This document shows positions 10,171 through 17,613 of a DNA stretch of 64,000 bases, in pieces (position 1 is the first letter of the stretch; each line of letters begins with the position of its first letter). Both the position numbers and the translations under genes were made by a program. This DNA comes from Mesorhizobium sp. M4B.F.Ca.ET.203.01.1.1. Lineage in GTDB: Bacteria; Pseudomonadota; Alphaproteobacteria; Rhizobiales; Rhizobiaceae. The notes below the pieces were generated by a model. It searched no databases and had not been told where the DNA came from. It saw only the letters and a program-made list of their open reading frames with translations. The stretch is taken from NCBI RefSeq assembly GCF_004791025.1, contig NZ_SRUO01000012.1, positions 124,001 to 188,000 of the forward strand, read 5' to 3'.

Positions 10171-10200
10171 ATCGGTCTACATAATATGCAGATCGGTCTA
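10171..10200. promoter_or_regulatory. paired ATCGGTCTA half-sites, probable TetR operator
   Basis: ATCGGTCTA occurs as a direct repeat at 10171-10179 and 10192-10200, a 21-bp period (two helical turns), inside the 110-bp divergent region between tetR and osmC. GGTCTA half-sites are known in operators of this TetR branch, but direct rather than inverted orientation is unusual. Confidence 0.5.
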
Positions 10201-10230
10201 TATATACACTCGTCGACCCAGGAGGACACG

Positions 10231-10671
10231 ATGACAATTCGCGAGGCTTCGGCCGAATGGCAAGGCACGCTGAAGGAAGGTTCGGGCCGCCTGCGGCTTG
10301 GTAGCGGCGTCTTCGAGGGCGCCTATTCCTTTCCGTCGCGTTTCGAGAATGGCCCCGGCACCAACCCGGAAGAGCTGATCGCCGCGGCGCATGCCGGCTG
10401 CTTCTCGATGGCTCTGACCTTTGCTCTCGGCCAGGAGGGTCACGTCGCGCGGAACATCCGCACCATTGCCAGGGTGCATCTCGGTGCGACCGCGGCGGGC
10501 CCGACGATCACGCGCATCGACCTCGAAACGGAGGCGGAGGTCGCGGACCTCGCGCAAGACGAATTCGAGCGCCTTGCCCAATCCGCCAAGGCCGGCTGCC
10601 TCGTCTCGCGCGCGCTGGCCGGCGTGCCTCAGATCAACCTCAGGGCGATCCTCGTCGGTGCCGGACAATGA
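10231..10671 (+). CDS. OsmC-family peroxiredoxin
   Basis: 146 residues. The two redox cysteines are present in the family contexts NPEELIAAAHAGCFSMAL (about Cys58) and AKAGCLVSRAL (about Cys122). OsmC/Ohr proteins reduce organic hydroperoxides through these cysteines in the cytoplasm; the GCFSMAL context marks the OsmC rather than the Ohr branch. The ATG follows a good GGAGGA site (10221-10226); an in-frame ATG at 10165 would overlap the operator. It is divergent from a TetR gene and followed 17 bp later by a SnoaL-like gene in the same direction. Confidence 0.92.
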   Translation: MTIREASAEWQGTLKEGSGRLRLGSGVFEGAYSFPSRFENGPGTNPEELIAAAHAGCFSMALTFALGQEGHVARNIRTIARVHLGATAAGPTITRIDLETEAEVADLAQDEFERLAQSAKAGCLVSRALAGVPQINLRAILVGAGQ

Positions 10672-10688
10672 CCTCAGGGGAAAACGCA

Positions 10689-11075
10689 ATGAAACCCGAT
10701 AGCATCATCGACATCCACCCAGACGACCAGTCTCGAGAGACGGCCGAGATCATGCGGCGCTTCAACGACGTGTTCCAGCGCCACGACCCGTCGGCGCTGG
10801 CCGAACTGGTGGGCGAGAACTGCGTGATCGAAAACACCGTACCGGCGCCCGAGGGTGCCCGCCACACAGGCGGCGAAGCGTGCGTCGGGCTATGGACGGC
10901 GATCGCAACCCAGGCCGGCACGCGCTTCGACATGGAAGAAACCTTCGTCGCCGGCGAGCGGGCGACGATCCGCTGGCGCTACTGGATGGCGGACGGCAAT
11001 TCGCTGCGCGGCGTCAACCTGATGCGCGTTGCCGGCGGACGCATCGTCGAGGCGATGGGATATGTGAAGGGGTAG
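10689..11075 (+). CDS. SnoaL/ketosteroid-isomerase-like (NTF2-fold) protein
   Basis: 128 residues. The pattern of an N-terminal helix with RRFNDVFQRHDPSALAELVG, then GGEACVGLWTAIA, then paired strands RATIRWRYWMADGNSLRGVN and VAGGRIVEAMGYVKG, is that of the SnoaL/NTF2-like fold. AGGGGAA at 10676-10682 supports ATG 10689; an alternative ATG at 10668 would overlap the osmC stop as ATGA. Likely co-transcribed with osmC. The reaction is unknown. Confidence 0.85.
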   Translation: MKPDSIIDIHPDDQSRETAEIMRRFNDVFQRHDPSALAELVGENCVIENTVPAPEGARHTGGEACVGLWTAIATQAGTRFDMEETFVAGERATIRWRYWMADGNSLRGVNLMRVAGGRIVEAMGYVKG

Positions 11076-11087
11076 CGCCGATTGGCG

Positions 11088-11699
11088 CTACCGGTCCGTC
11101 AGCGCCAGCTTGGCGCCGAGCATGACGAAAGCACCGGCGAAGGTGCGGCGCATCCAGGTCAGCACCTTCGGCCGCGACACGACATGGCTGCGGATCGAGG
11201 CCGCGAAGATGCCGTAGCCGGCGAAGACGACGAAGGTGACGAGCATGAAGACGCCGGAGAGCTCCAGCATCTTCGAAAACGCGTTCGGTTCGGTGGTGCT
11301 GACGAATTGCGGCAGGAAGGCAAAGAAGAAGATCGACAGCTTCGGATTGAGGATGTTGATCAGGATGCCGGACGTGATCACCTTGCCGGCCGAGCGCGGC
11401 GCGACGTTCTCGTCGACACTGAGGCCGCCCTTCTCCTTCAGCGTGTTCCAGGCCATGTAGAGCAGATAGGCGACGCCCAGATATTTCAGCGTCTCGAAGG
11501 CGACAGCGCTGGTGTGCAGCACCGCGGCAAGGCCAGTGATGGCGGCCGCCATATGCGGGATGATGCCCAGCGTGCAGCCGAAGGCGGCAATGATCGAGGC
11601 GCGAGCGCCGCGCGAAAGGCCGGCGCTGAGCGTGTAGAGAACGCCGGTGCCCGGCGAGGCGACGACGATCAGCGTCGTCAACAAGAATTCGATGCTCAT
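11088..11699 (-). CDS. LysE-family amino-acid/metabolite exporter
   Basis: 203 residues with about six hydrophobic segments. The start MSIEFLLTTLIVVASPGTGV and the ASPGTGVLYTLSAGLSRGAR segment are the LysE/RhtB signature (SPGP/TN and G-R-G-A). These inner-membrane proteins export amino acids such as threonine, homoserine lactone or lysine; the substrate cannot be told. The ATG overlaps the TGA of the upstream YkgJ-like gene as ATGA, so it is the third gene of an operon running 12332 to 11088. Confidence 0.9.
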   Translation of the reverse strand: MSIEFLLTTLIVVASPGTGVLYTLSAGLSRGARASIIAAFGCTLGIIPHMAAAITGLAAVLHTSAVAFETLKYLGVAYLLYMAWNTLKEKGGLSVDENVAPRSAGKVITSGILINILNPKLSIFFFAFLPQFVSTTEPNAFSKMLELSGVFMLVTFVVFAGYGIFAASIRSHVVSRPKVLTWMRRTFAGAFVMLGAKLALTDR

Positions 11700-12169
11700 A
11701 GATCCTCCGCAGCCCCTGCCCGGCGCGGAAGGTATCCGGCCGCTTGAGGCGGGGCAAGCGGGGTCGGTGAGCAATCTCCCCCCTCGAGGGGGAGACCAAC
11801 AAGCGGCAGCCCATGCGCGGCACGCGCCATCAGGCAGTCGTCGCCGCCGGGCATGCAGGCGCGGCAGACATCGGGGCGGAGCTCATAGATGCCGCAGGCC
11901 GTCTGCTTGCCGATCTCGCCGGAGAGCGCGGAACAGCGCACGCCCTCGCAGCGCATGCCGGACAGGTCGGCCGACACGAATTTCTCCGGGATGCGATCGA
12001 GCTGCGCGTCGTCTTCCGTCGAGAAACGCGGCCATTCGGCCGAGTAGGAACAGCAGGCGCCGCAGCTCTGGCAATCAAAGACGACGCCTTCAGCGACACC
12101 TGTCCAGCCGAGGCCGCTGGCAAAGCCGGATGGCCAGTTCGAATCTTCGTGATCGGCCTCGTGCGGCAA
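11696..12169 (-). CDS. YkgJ-family cysteine-cluster protein
   Basis: About 157 residues if started at TTG 12169, five bases after the preceding small gene. The conserved Cys set is clear: FDCQSCGACCSYSAEWPRF, then GMRCEGVRCSALSGEIGKQTACGIYELRPDVCRAC, as in the zinc/iron-binding CxxCxxCC family (UPF0153/YkgJ). No ATG or GTG is available between the small gene and the Cys cluster, so a TTG start or an unrecognised start is needed. The last 30 residues come from a segment containing a palindrome (11774-11796) resembling the intergenic repeat at 23363-23531, so the C-terminus is probably repeat-derived. It overlaps the lysE-like gene by ATGA. Confidence 0.75.
   Translation of the reverse strand: MPHEADHEDSNWPSGFASGLGWTGVAEGVVFDCQSCGACCSYSAEWPRFSTEDDAQLDRIPEKFVSADLSGMRCEGVRCSALSGEIGKQTACGIYELRPDVCRACMPGGDDCLMARAAHGLPLVGLPLEGGDCSPTPLAPPQAAGYLPRRAGAAEDL
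11774..11796. repeat. palindromic ATCTCCCCCC-type repeat core inside the YkgJ-like gene
   Basis: ATCTCCCCCCTCGAGGGGGAG is nearly self-complementary about a TCGA centre and shares the ATCTCCCCCCT arm with the larger repeat at 23363-23531. It lies in the last 30 codons of the YkgJ-like gene. Confidence 0.5.
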
Positions 12170-12173
12170 AGCG

Positions 12174-12332
12174 CTATTTCTTCTTTTTGGTCTTGCGAGG
12201 CGGCGTTTCCGCCGACCCGTCGAACAGGTCGGTCGCGGCCGGCTTATCGGCCTTCGGCGCGGCGGCCGGCTTGGCCGGCTTGGCTGCAGGCGGAGACGCG
12301 GATGGAGCCTTGGCGGAGAATTTGATGGCCAT
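12174..12332 (-). CDS. small Ala/Lys/Pro-rich hypothetical protein
   Basis: 52 residues, beginning MAIKFSAKAPSA, with an Ala/Lys/Pro low-complexity middle (AAKPAKPAAAPKADKPAA) and a very basic tail (PPRKTKKKK). A ribosome site AAGGAAAG precedes ATG 12332. Lysine/alanine-rich small proteins of this look may bind nucleic acid, but that is a guess. It is the first gene of the operon with the YkgJ-like and LysE-like genes. Not recognised as a named family. Confidence 0.6.
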   Translation of the reverse strand: MAIKFSAKAPSASPPAAKPAKPAAAPKADKPAATDLFDGSAETPPRKTKKKK

Positions 12333-12571
12333 GTCTTTCCTTGCCGTGAGCATGGGGTCGCGCGGCACTGCGCGTCGATCGACGAATCCCAGCCGGTCCT
12401 AGCACAGATCGGCGCCGCGGAAACGGAAAAGGCCAGCCTTGCGCCCGGGTGCCGCACAGTCGCGCTGACAGAGGCTGCAATTTTTCTTCGCCGGCTGTGG
12501 AACCGATGCCGAGGTCAGCCGTTATGGTGATGTCGTCGGTTCATGAGAGCAATCTCAAGTTTTCGGACGGC

Positions 12572-12620
12572 AAAAGGACGCCCCCACGCAATAAACCGCG
12601 CGAGGGGCGTTCTTTTATGG
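12572..12620 (-). terminator. terminator of the arsR / AHSA1-YciI operon
   Basis: AAAAGGACGCCCC (12572-12584) pairs with GGGGCGTTCTTTT (12604-12616) with one mismatch. Read on the minus strand the hairpin ends in CCTTTT, directly after the operon stop at 12624. The rest of the 291-bp gap 12333-12623 shows no gene. Confidence 0.75.
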
Positions 12621-12623
12621 CGC

Positions 12624-13403
12624 TCACATGATCACGCTCATCATCGGCAGCACCTCGTAGCGGAAGCCGCGGCCCGACCGCACAACCGGATCGGCATCGG
12701 TCACCGCCCTCGCCTCGGCTTCGGTGCCGACGCGAAGGATGCACAGGCCCCAGGGCCCGGTCGGGTCGGCGACCGGGCCAGCGATCATCATTCTCCCCTC
12801 GCGAAGCTGGGTCCGCAGATAGTCGGCATGGCGGCCCATCAGTGCCCGCTCCTCCTCAGTCAGGGTGAAGGCGAAATCCGGGCGCGGCGGGATCAGCCGG
12901 CAATGGAACACGCCGGACGGCTTGATGCCTGCCTCGGCGGCGAGGAACTGACCGAGCCAGCCCAGCACCCGCTCCCAGCCGAAGCCATGGTCGCGGCAGG
13001 AGTCGTGGCGCGCGCCAAAACCCTCGTGGCGCAGCGTCAGCCGCGTTCCGGTCTCCACCGGCTCCAGCGTGTAGGTGACGGTCGTCACCTGGTCGCCGTC
13101 CCACGGCGCCCTCCAGGTCATCACCAGGCGGTGCGGCGGCTCGACCTCGACATATTCGCCCTGGACGTGGAAATCACGGCCGTCGGCGCCCTTGCCTTCG
13201 GAGCGCCAGGCGCCGCCCGGCCGGACGTCGGCGGTGTGCTTCGTGGTGCGGTACATGTCGTCCGCACCCCACCAGAGCGGGATCTGGTCCGCGGCGGTGA
13301 TCGCGCGGAACACCCGCTCCGGCGGCACGGCGATCGTCACCGTGGCCAGGATGGTGCCAGCCGACACGTCGGCGATCGCGCGTGGTCTGTCGTTGCCCGC
13401 CAT
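12624..13403 (-). CDS. fusion of AHSA1/SRPBCC domain with a YciI-like domain
   Basis: 259 residues. Residues about 15-155 are an AHSA1-type START/SRPBCC domain: VTIAVPPERVFRAITAADQI, PGGAWRSEGKG, GEYVEVEPPHRLVMTWRAPW, and TRLTLRHEGF. Residues about 170-259 resemble YCII-related proteins: FTLTEEERALMGRHADYLR, MIAGPVADPTGPWGLCILRV, ending EVLPMMSVIM. AHSA1 genes paired with ArsR regulators are common; the YciI fusion is less so. Start 13403 overlaps the arsR stop by one base (TGATG); a GTG lies at 13406. Ligand or reaction unknown; YciI-like domains are dehydratase/decarboxylase-like small enzymes. Confidence 0.85.
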   Translation of the reverse strand: MAGNDRPRAIADVSAGTILATVTIAVPPERVFRAITAADQIPLWWGADDMYRTTKHTADVRPGGAWRSEGKGADGRDFHVQGEYVEVEPPHRLVMTWRAPWDGDQVTTVTYTLEPVETGTRLTLRHEGFGARHDSCRDHGFGWERVLGWLGQFLAAEAGIKPSGVFHCRLIPPRPDFAFTLTEEERALMGRHADYLRTQLREGRMMIAGPVADPTGPWGLCILRVGTEAEARAVTDADPVVRSGRGFRYEVLPMMSVIM

Positions 13404-13723
13404 CACTCTTGCTCCAGATAGGATTTCAGATTGCCGAGGCTCGCCTGCCAGAAGTCGCGGTAGGGCAGGATCCAGTCGGCGACGTCCTTCAGTTCGGCCG
13501 GTTCCAGCCGATAGAGCCGCTCGCGGCCGTACTTCTGCTCGGAGACGACGTTGAGCTCGCGCAGGATGCGCAGGTGCTTGGAGATCGCCGGCCGGCTCTG
13601 CGAAAAGGCCGCGGCCAGTTCGTTGACCGGCGCCGGACCCAGCCGCAAGCGGTCGAGGATGGCGCGGCGCGTCGGGTCGGCGATAGCGCGGAAAACGGAG
13701 CGGTCAGGATCAGCTTGCGGCAT
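13403..13723 (-). CDS. ArsR-family (SdpR-like) transcriptional regulator
   Basis: 106 residues. A winged helix is visible: AIADPTRRAILDRLRLGPAP (residues about 13-32), NELAAAFSQSRPAISKHLRI (recognition helix about 42-53) and the wing VSEQKYGRERLYRLEPAELK. It lacks metal-site cysteines, so it belongs to the non-metal SdpR-like branch, which commonly sits before AHSA1 genes. The start codon is the first triplet of a perfect 32-bp palindrome, so it almost certainly represses its own operon. No ribosome site is visible before the ATG, which suggests a leaderless message. Confidence 0.93.
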   Translation of the reverse strand: MPQADPDRSVFRAIADPTRRAILDRLRLGPAPVNELAAAFSQSRPAISKHLRILRELNVVSEQKYGRERLYRLEPAELKDVADWILPYRDFWQASLGNLKSYLEQE

Positions 13724-13752
13724 AATACGTATCCATTTGGTTACGTATTATG
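13721..13752. promoter_or_regulatory. perfect palindromic operator overlapping the arsR start codon
   Basis: CATAATACGTA (13721-13731), 10-bp spacer, TACGTATTATG (13742-13752): 11-bp perfect arms. The outer CAT is the complement of the arsR initiation codon. Confidence 0.85.
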
Positions 13753-13874
13753 CCGAACCGGGATGGTGGTCAATTTTCTTCACCCGATATGTCGTTGCCG
13801 AGGCTGAAAGCCCATGCCGAAACCGCCCCGGCCGTCGAGGATCGCCTTGAGCCTGTCGGAGGCCCTCCTAGTGG

Positions 13875-14534
13875 TCAGTCCTGTTCGTGAGGACCGGGCT
13901 CCGGCCACGGTTCCTTCGCCGCCTCCGCGTACCAATGCCGCATCGCCGGTGTCGACAGCACGGCGTCGACATAGGCCCGCGTATCGGGCGCGAGTTCCCC
14001 GCCATAGGTGTCGAAGCGGGTGATGATCGGAGCGTACATGGCGTCGGCCGCGGTGAAATGGCCGAACAGGAACGGGCCGCCCTTGCCGTATTCGGCGCGG
14101 CATTGCCGCCAGATCGCCTCGATGCGAGCCCGCTGGACCTCGCCCTCGGGATCGAGCGGCTTGTGGCTCTTCGGCCGGCGCAGGTTCATCGGCCAGCCAT
14201 AGCGGACCTCGCGAAAGCCGGAATGCATCTCGGTCGCCACCGAGCGCGCCAGGGCGCGGGCGCCGAGATCGTCCGGCCAGAGCTTTTTCTCGGGATAAAG
14301 GTCGGCCAGATATTCAAGGATCGCAAGGGTTTCCCAGACGATCCTGCCATTGTGATTCAACACCGGCACCAGGCCGGTCGGCGACACCTTGGCCAGATTG
14401 GCAAAGGTCTCCGGCGTGCGCAGGCGCACAAAACTCTCCTCGAACGGGATCTCCAGATGCCGCATCGCCACCCAAGGCCTGAGCGACCAGGAGGAGAAAC
14501 ATTTGTTGCCGATGAAGAGCGTGAATTCAGCCAA
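13875..14534 (-). CDS. glutathione S-transferase family protein
   Basis: 219 residues. N-terminal thioredoxin-like domain: FTLFIGNKCFSSWSLRPWVA with a Cys-Phe-Ser-Ser motif (residues about 12-15), then SPTGLVPVLNH and the glutathione-contact WETLAILEYLADLYP (about 64-78). The C-terminal helical domain follows (RALARSVATEMHSGF, PFLFGHFTAADAMYAPIITR). The start is a TTG at 14534 preceded by AGGGGAA; no ATG lies near. The role is by family: glutathione conjugation or reduction in the cytoplasm. Confidence 0.9.
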   Translation of the reverse strand: MAEFTLFIGNKCFSSWSLRPWVAMRHLEIPFEESFVRLRTPETFANLAKVSPTGLVPVLNHNGRIVWETLAILEYLADLYPEKKLWPDDLGARALARSVATEMHSGFREVRYGWPMNLRRPKSHKPLDPEGEVQRARIEAIWRQCRAEYGKGGPFLFGHFTAADAMYAPIITRFDTYGGELAPDTRAYVDAVLSTPAMRHWYAEAAKEPWPEPGPHEQD

Positions 14535-14643
14535 GGCGGTTCCCCTGTTTTCCCGCCACCTTAGTGGCGCGCGGCGAAGCGGCAAAGCGTTTCGCTGACG
14601 ATATTGCCATCCAGCGCCTTCGCGCGGCTCGCTTCGACTGTGC

Positions 14644-14669
14644 GGAACCGGGAGGCACATCAGCCCGTT
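14644..14669 (+). promoter_or_regulatory. EcfG (general stress sigma) promoter of the CsbD-like gene
   Basis: GGAAC at 14644-14648, 17-bp spacer, CGTT at 14666-14669 fits the alphaproteobacterial EcfG consensus GGAAC-N16/17-CGTT. It lies 33 bp before the ATG of a CsbD-family stress protein. Confidence 0.75.
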
Positions 14670-14702
14670 TCTCTCGCGATTGGATCTCCGGGAGATGCGG
14701 AG

Positions 14703-14882
14703 ATGGTGAACATCGACCAGATTGCGGGCCTGGCCAAGCAGATCAAAGGCTCGATCCGGCAGACGGTTGGCAAGGCCACCGGAAACCGTCCGATGCAAAT
14801 CAGGGGCATCGCGGACAAGGCTACGGGCAAGGTGCAGAAGGCCTGTGGCGACATGAAAGCCGTGATCAAAAAGGCGATGTGA
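14703..14882 (+). CDS. CsbD-like stress protein
   Basis: 59 residues. IAGLAKQIKGSIRQTVGKAT and IADKATGKVQKACGDMKAV carry the repeated G-K-x-K/A-G-K pattern of CsbD-like small proteins, although this one is shorter and more basic than the classical form. CsbD proteins are abundant general stress proteins of unknown biochemical role. The start is set by GGGAGATGCGGAG just upstream. An EcfG promoter precedes it at 14644-14669, which supports stress induction. Confidence 0.82.
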   Translation: MVNIDQIAGLAKQIKGSIRQTVGKATGNRPMQIRGIADKATGKVQKACGDMKAVIKKAM

Positions 14883-14900
14883 TTTGGCAGGCCTTCGCGG

Positions 14901-16034
14901 TCATGCCTGAAGCGCCTTCGTGAACGCGTTGGTGAAGACAACCTCGCCATGGTCGCCGGCCGCTTCGCCGAGCACCACGTCCATGCTGTCGCCGGTCACT
15001 CGCGCCAGCGCGAAGCCGCCCATATAGGCGGCCTTCGGCTTGAACAGGTCGAGCCCGTCGCGGCGGTAGATCATCGGCACCTCGTGCTGATGGCCGTGGA
15101 AGATTGCGATGACGTTGTAGCCCTTGAGGGCCGCCAGCAGCGCCTGGCGATCCGCCTCGCCCCACCAATGCGGTGCGCCGGTGCCGCCGTCGTCATAGGT
15201 CCGCTTGGCCGGATCCCAGCGCTCCGTCGAAAAGATATCCCAGCCATAGTGCTGGAACAGGACGACCGGGCGGCCGTCGCCGGCATAGGTAGCCAGGTCC
15301 TGCTTCAGCCATGGCAGGCTGCTCAGCGCTCCATGGCCGGTGTCGCCGGCGAAGCGGTGCGTCTGGACGAGATGCAGGCCGCCCCAATCCCAGGAATAGC
15401 AGTCGGTGTCGACGTCATAGTCGGTCGCCGGCACCGGCGGCTTGAAGAACACGCCGGCGCGATGGTTGACCTCGACATAGTCGCGCAATTCGCGGCGGTA
15501 CCAGTCGACATGCGGCGGCGAGCCGTTCTGGTCGAGGTCGTGGTTACCGAGCCCGACATAGACGGGCATGTGGACGCGGTCTGGGCCGATGCCCTGCTGG
15601 TAGCGCTGGCTGAACTGCAGCAGCTGCGTGCCCTCGCTGGGCTCGGTGACTTGGCCGCCGCCGTCGTCGGTGATGTCGCCGCCGGTGACCAGGCCAAGCG
15701 GCGTGCCGATGCGGCTGCCGGCCGAACGCAGGCCGGTGGCGACGCCACCGATCTCGGCCGGCCATTGCTTGTCGGCGATGCCGTTCAGCGCGGCGACGCT
15801 GCGCAGCAGCGCGGCATCGGTCTTGCCCTCCTGCAGGCAGTTGGGGCTCAGCCCGCTCGCCATGCGGCAGGCGTGGATATCAGCGATAAACAGGAAGGTG
15901 GCGTCGATCGGCTGGATGCGCTTTCCGGTCTGGCCGAAGGCCTGGCGAGCAAAAGCGCCGGCCGCGGCGAAGCCCGCCAACTGCTTCAGGGCGCTGCGCC
16001 GGGAAATTGATCGGATGGGCAAGCGAGTCATCAT
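14901..16034 (-). CDS. Tat-exported metallophosphoesterase
   Basis: 377 residues. The N-terminus SISRRSALKQLAGFAAAGAF is a twin-arginine signal. The calcineurin-type metal motifs follow: FLFIADIHACR (about 48-58, D-x-H), GGDITDDGGG (about 115), LGNHDLDQNG (about 160, GNHD), VVLFQHYGW (about 255) and IFHGHQHEV (about 310, GH-x-H). It should act in the periplasm on a phosphoester; substrate unknown. Long DUF-like lineage with no operon partner: it diverges from the secreted protein at 16159. Confidence 0.9.
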   Translation of the reverse strand: MMTRLPIRSISRRSALKQLAGFAAAGAFARQAFGQTGKRIQPIDATFLFIADIHACRMASGLSPNCLQEGKTDAALLRSVAALNGIADKQWPAEIGGVATGLRSAGSRIGTPLGLVTGGDITDDGGGQVTEPSEGTQLLQFSQRYQQGIGPDRVHMPVYVGLGNHDLDQNGSPPHVDWYRRELRDYVEVNHRAGVFFKPPVPATDYDVDTDCYSWDWGGLHLVQTHRFAGDTGHGALSSLPWLKQDLATYAGDGRPVVLFQHYGWDIFSTERWDPAKRTYDDGGTGAPHWWGEADRQALLAALKGYNVIAIFHGHQHEVPMIYRRDGLDLFKPKAAYMGGFALARVTGDSMDVVLGEAAGDHGEVVFTNAFTKALQA

Positions 16035-16158
16035 GGCCGAGATTCAGCACAGGCGGCGCCCGGCCGTCCAGTTCCCTCCCCGACCCGCCAAGCATCGACA
16101 TGGCGGAATGGGTCTGGCAGTCTTGCGCCTTCAACTTGAGCGGGAAGAGGAGGATGCG

Positions 16159-16746
16159 ATGAAGGCCGCAACGATCGGCATGGCCCTGCTTGCCGCGGCG
16201 GGCACCGCGCATGGCGCCGAATGCGTCGACGCCAAGACCGCCAAGACCGGCTTCGTGCTGGAGATGCCGGGCGTCCGCAGCGAGTTCCGGCCGGCGGCCG
16301 GCGGCATGGTTTCGGTCGCCAACACATACCAGTCGGAATCGCCGCAGACGCAGTATCTCTATGCCGGGCTGATCGAGGTGTTTCGCGACAGCACGACCGG
16401 CCATCTGGCGATGATCCCGCTTGGCGACCTGAAAAAGCTGTTTCCGCTCAAAGCTGGCGCGAAGAGCACGACGCAGTTCGTCGAGCTGTCGCCGAAGAAG
16501 CAGCCGAAAGGCACAAAGACGCTGGAACTGGCGGTGAAGGGCAAGGAGACGTTCAGCCTCGGCGGCTGCAAATACAATGTGCTGGCGGTCAAGGAGACGA
16601 TCAAGAACCAGGCCGGCGAGACGCTGGACACGTTCACCGCGCTCTACGCGCCGGATCTCGGCGCATCGCTGGCCCGGCGCTATGACGAGGGAACGAATTC
16701 GGAAAGCGTGGTCGGCTACGAGACGATCAAGCCGCTGCCGCAGTAG
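16159..16746 (+). CDS. secreted hypothetical protein
   Basis: 195 residues. A classical signal peptide (MKAATIGMALLAAAGTAHGA, cleavage near residue 20) precedes a mature region with two Cys and beta-rich stretches such as TQYLYAGLIEVFRDSTTGHL and DLGASLARRYDEGTNSESVV. Likely periplasmic. AGAGGAGG at 16146-16153 fixes the ATG. I do not recognise a named family. It is divergent from the metallophosphatase, sharing 124 bp of upstream DNA. Confidence 0.8.
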   Translation: MKAATIGMALLAAAGTAHGAECVDAKTAKTGFVLEMPGVRSEFRPAAGGMVSVANTYQSESPQTQYLYAGLIEVFRDSTTGHLAMIPLGDLKKLFPLKAGAKSTTQFVELSPKKQPKGTKTLELAVKGKETFSLGGCKYNVLAVKETIKNQAGETLDTFTALYAPDLGASLARRYDEGTNSESVVGYETIKPLPQ

Positions 16747-16779
16747 CGCCTGACGGCCGGAAGCGCTGGCGGGCCGACA

Positions 16780-17436
16780 TCAAAGGGTTCTCGGTCGCGG
16801 CAGCACCCTGCGGCGCCGCCTCTCTACCAATCCGCTCTGTGAGGATGGGGCGCCCTGCTCCAACCCCGCCAGGCAATCCCGCAGCAGACCCGCATCCTGC
16901 GCCGTCTTGGCCATCGACATGGCGCCCGAATAGGCGGCGACCGCCAGCGTGGCATAGCGCTCGGGGTCCGTGCCCTCGTCCCGGCCCGCTTGCCGGTCGA
17001 CCCGCAGCTTGTCGGCGATCGCCAGCCGCCAGCCGGCAAAAATGCCGGCAAGCGCGATGCGGAAGTCCGGGTCGGCGAGCGACAGTTCATGCGCGAGGTT
17101 GTTGAGCGGACAGCCGCGCACAAAACCTTGCCGTTCCAGTTCCGCCGCCACCGCCTCGAACACGGCGCGGACGCCTTCGCGCGCCGAGGATGCGGCGCGC
17201 ACCGGCGCGATCCAGGTCTGATCGACGGCGGCGGCCACCCGCTCCTCGATCACCGCCAGCGCCAGCGCCTTCTTGGTCGGGAAATGGTGATGCAGCGCGC
17301 CGCCGGTGACGCCCGCCGCCGCCATCAGGTCACCTAGACTGGAGGCATGATAGCCGCGCGCCTGGAAGGATTCCTCCGCCACGTCGAGCACGCGCCGGCG
17401 CATGCCTTCCGGGTCGTTGGTGCGTTTTTGGCGCAT
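16780..17436 (-). CDS. TetR-family transcriptional regulator
   Basis: 218 residues. HTH: RRRVLDVAEESFQARGYHAS then SLGDLMAAAGVTGGALHHHF (residues about 11-50) and PTKKALALAVIEERVAAAVD. The C-terminal domain (RGCPLNNLAHELSLADPDFR) is typical of the TetR_C branch found beside small oxidoreductase or NIPSNAP genes. ATG 17436 is chosen because GGAGGAG lies 7 bp upstream; the frame continues upstream through an intergenic repeat, which cannot be coding. It diverges from a NIPSNAP gene across twin AAAACAG-N10-CTGTTTT sites that are probably its operators. Confidence 0.9.
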   Translation of the reverse strand: MRQKRTNDPEGMRRRVLDVAEESFQARGYHASSLGDLMAAAGVTGGALHHHFPTKKALALAVIEERVAAAVDQTWIAPVRAASSAREGVRAVFEAVAAELERQGFVRGCPLNNLAHELSLADPDFRIALAGIFAGWRLAIADKLRVDRQAGRDEGTDPERYATLAVAAYSGAMSMAKTAQDAGLLRDCLAGLEQGAPSSQSGLVERRRRRVLPRPRTL

Positions 17437-17451
17437 CGCCATCTCCTCCAT

Positions 17452-17590
17452 CTTCCCTTGGGAGAGAAGGTGCCTGAACCAAGTGAAGGCGGATGAAGGG
17501 TGCTCCAGCCTGGCAAGAACGGCGATCCGTCCGGCACCCTCATCCGTCTTGGCGCTGCGCGCCAATCCACCTCTCCCGCACAGGGAGAAG
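17452..17590. repeat. imperfect inverted-repeat intergenic element (RIME-like)
   Basis: The left arm (17452-17502) and the inverted right arm (17535-17590) are similar: CTTCCCTTGGGAGAGAAGGT and GCGGATGAAGGGTG on one side, CACCCTCATCCGTC and ACCTCTCCCGCACAGGGAGA on the other. Such mosaic palindromes are frequent between rhizobial genes. It sits between the tetR start and the operators. Confidence 0.65.
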
Positions 17591-17613
17591 GAAGAGAGAA
17601 ATAGCAGATTGAC

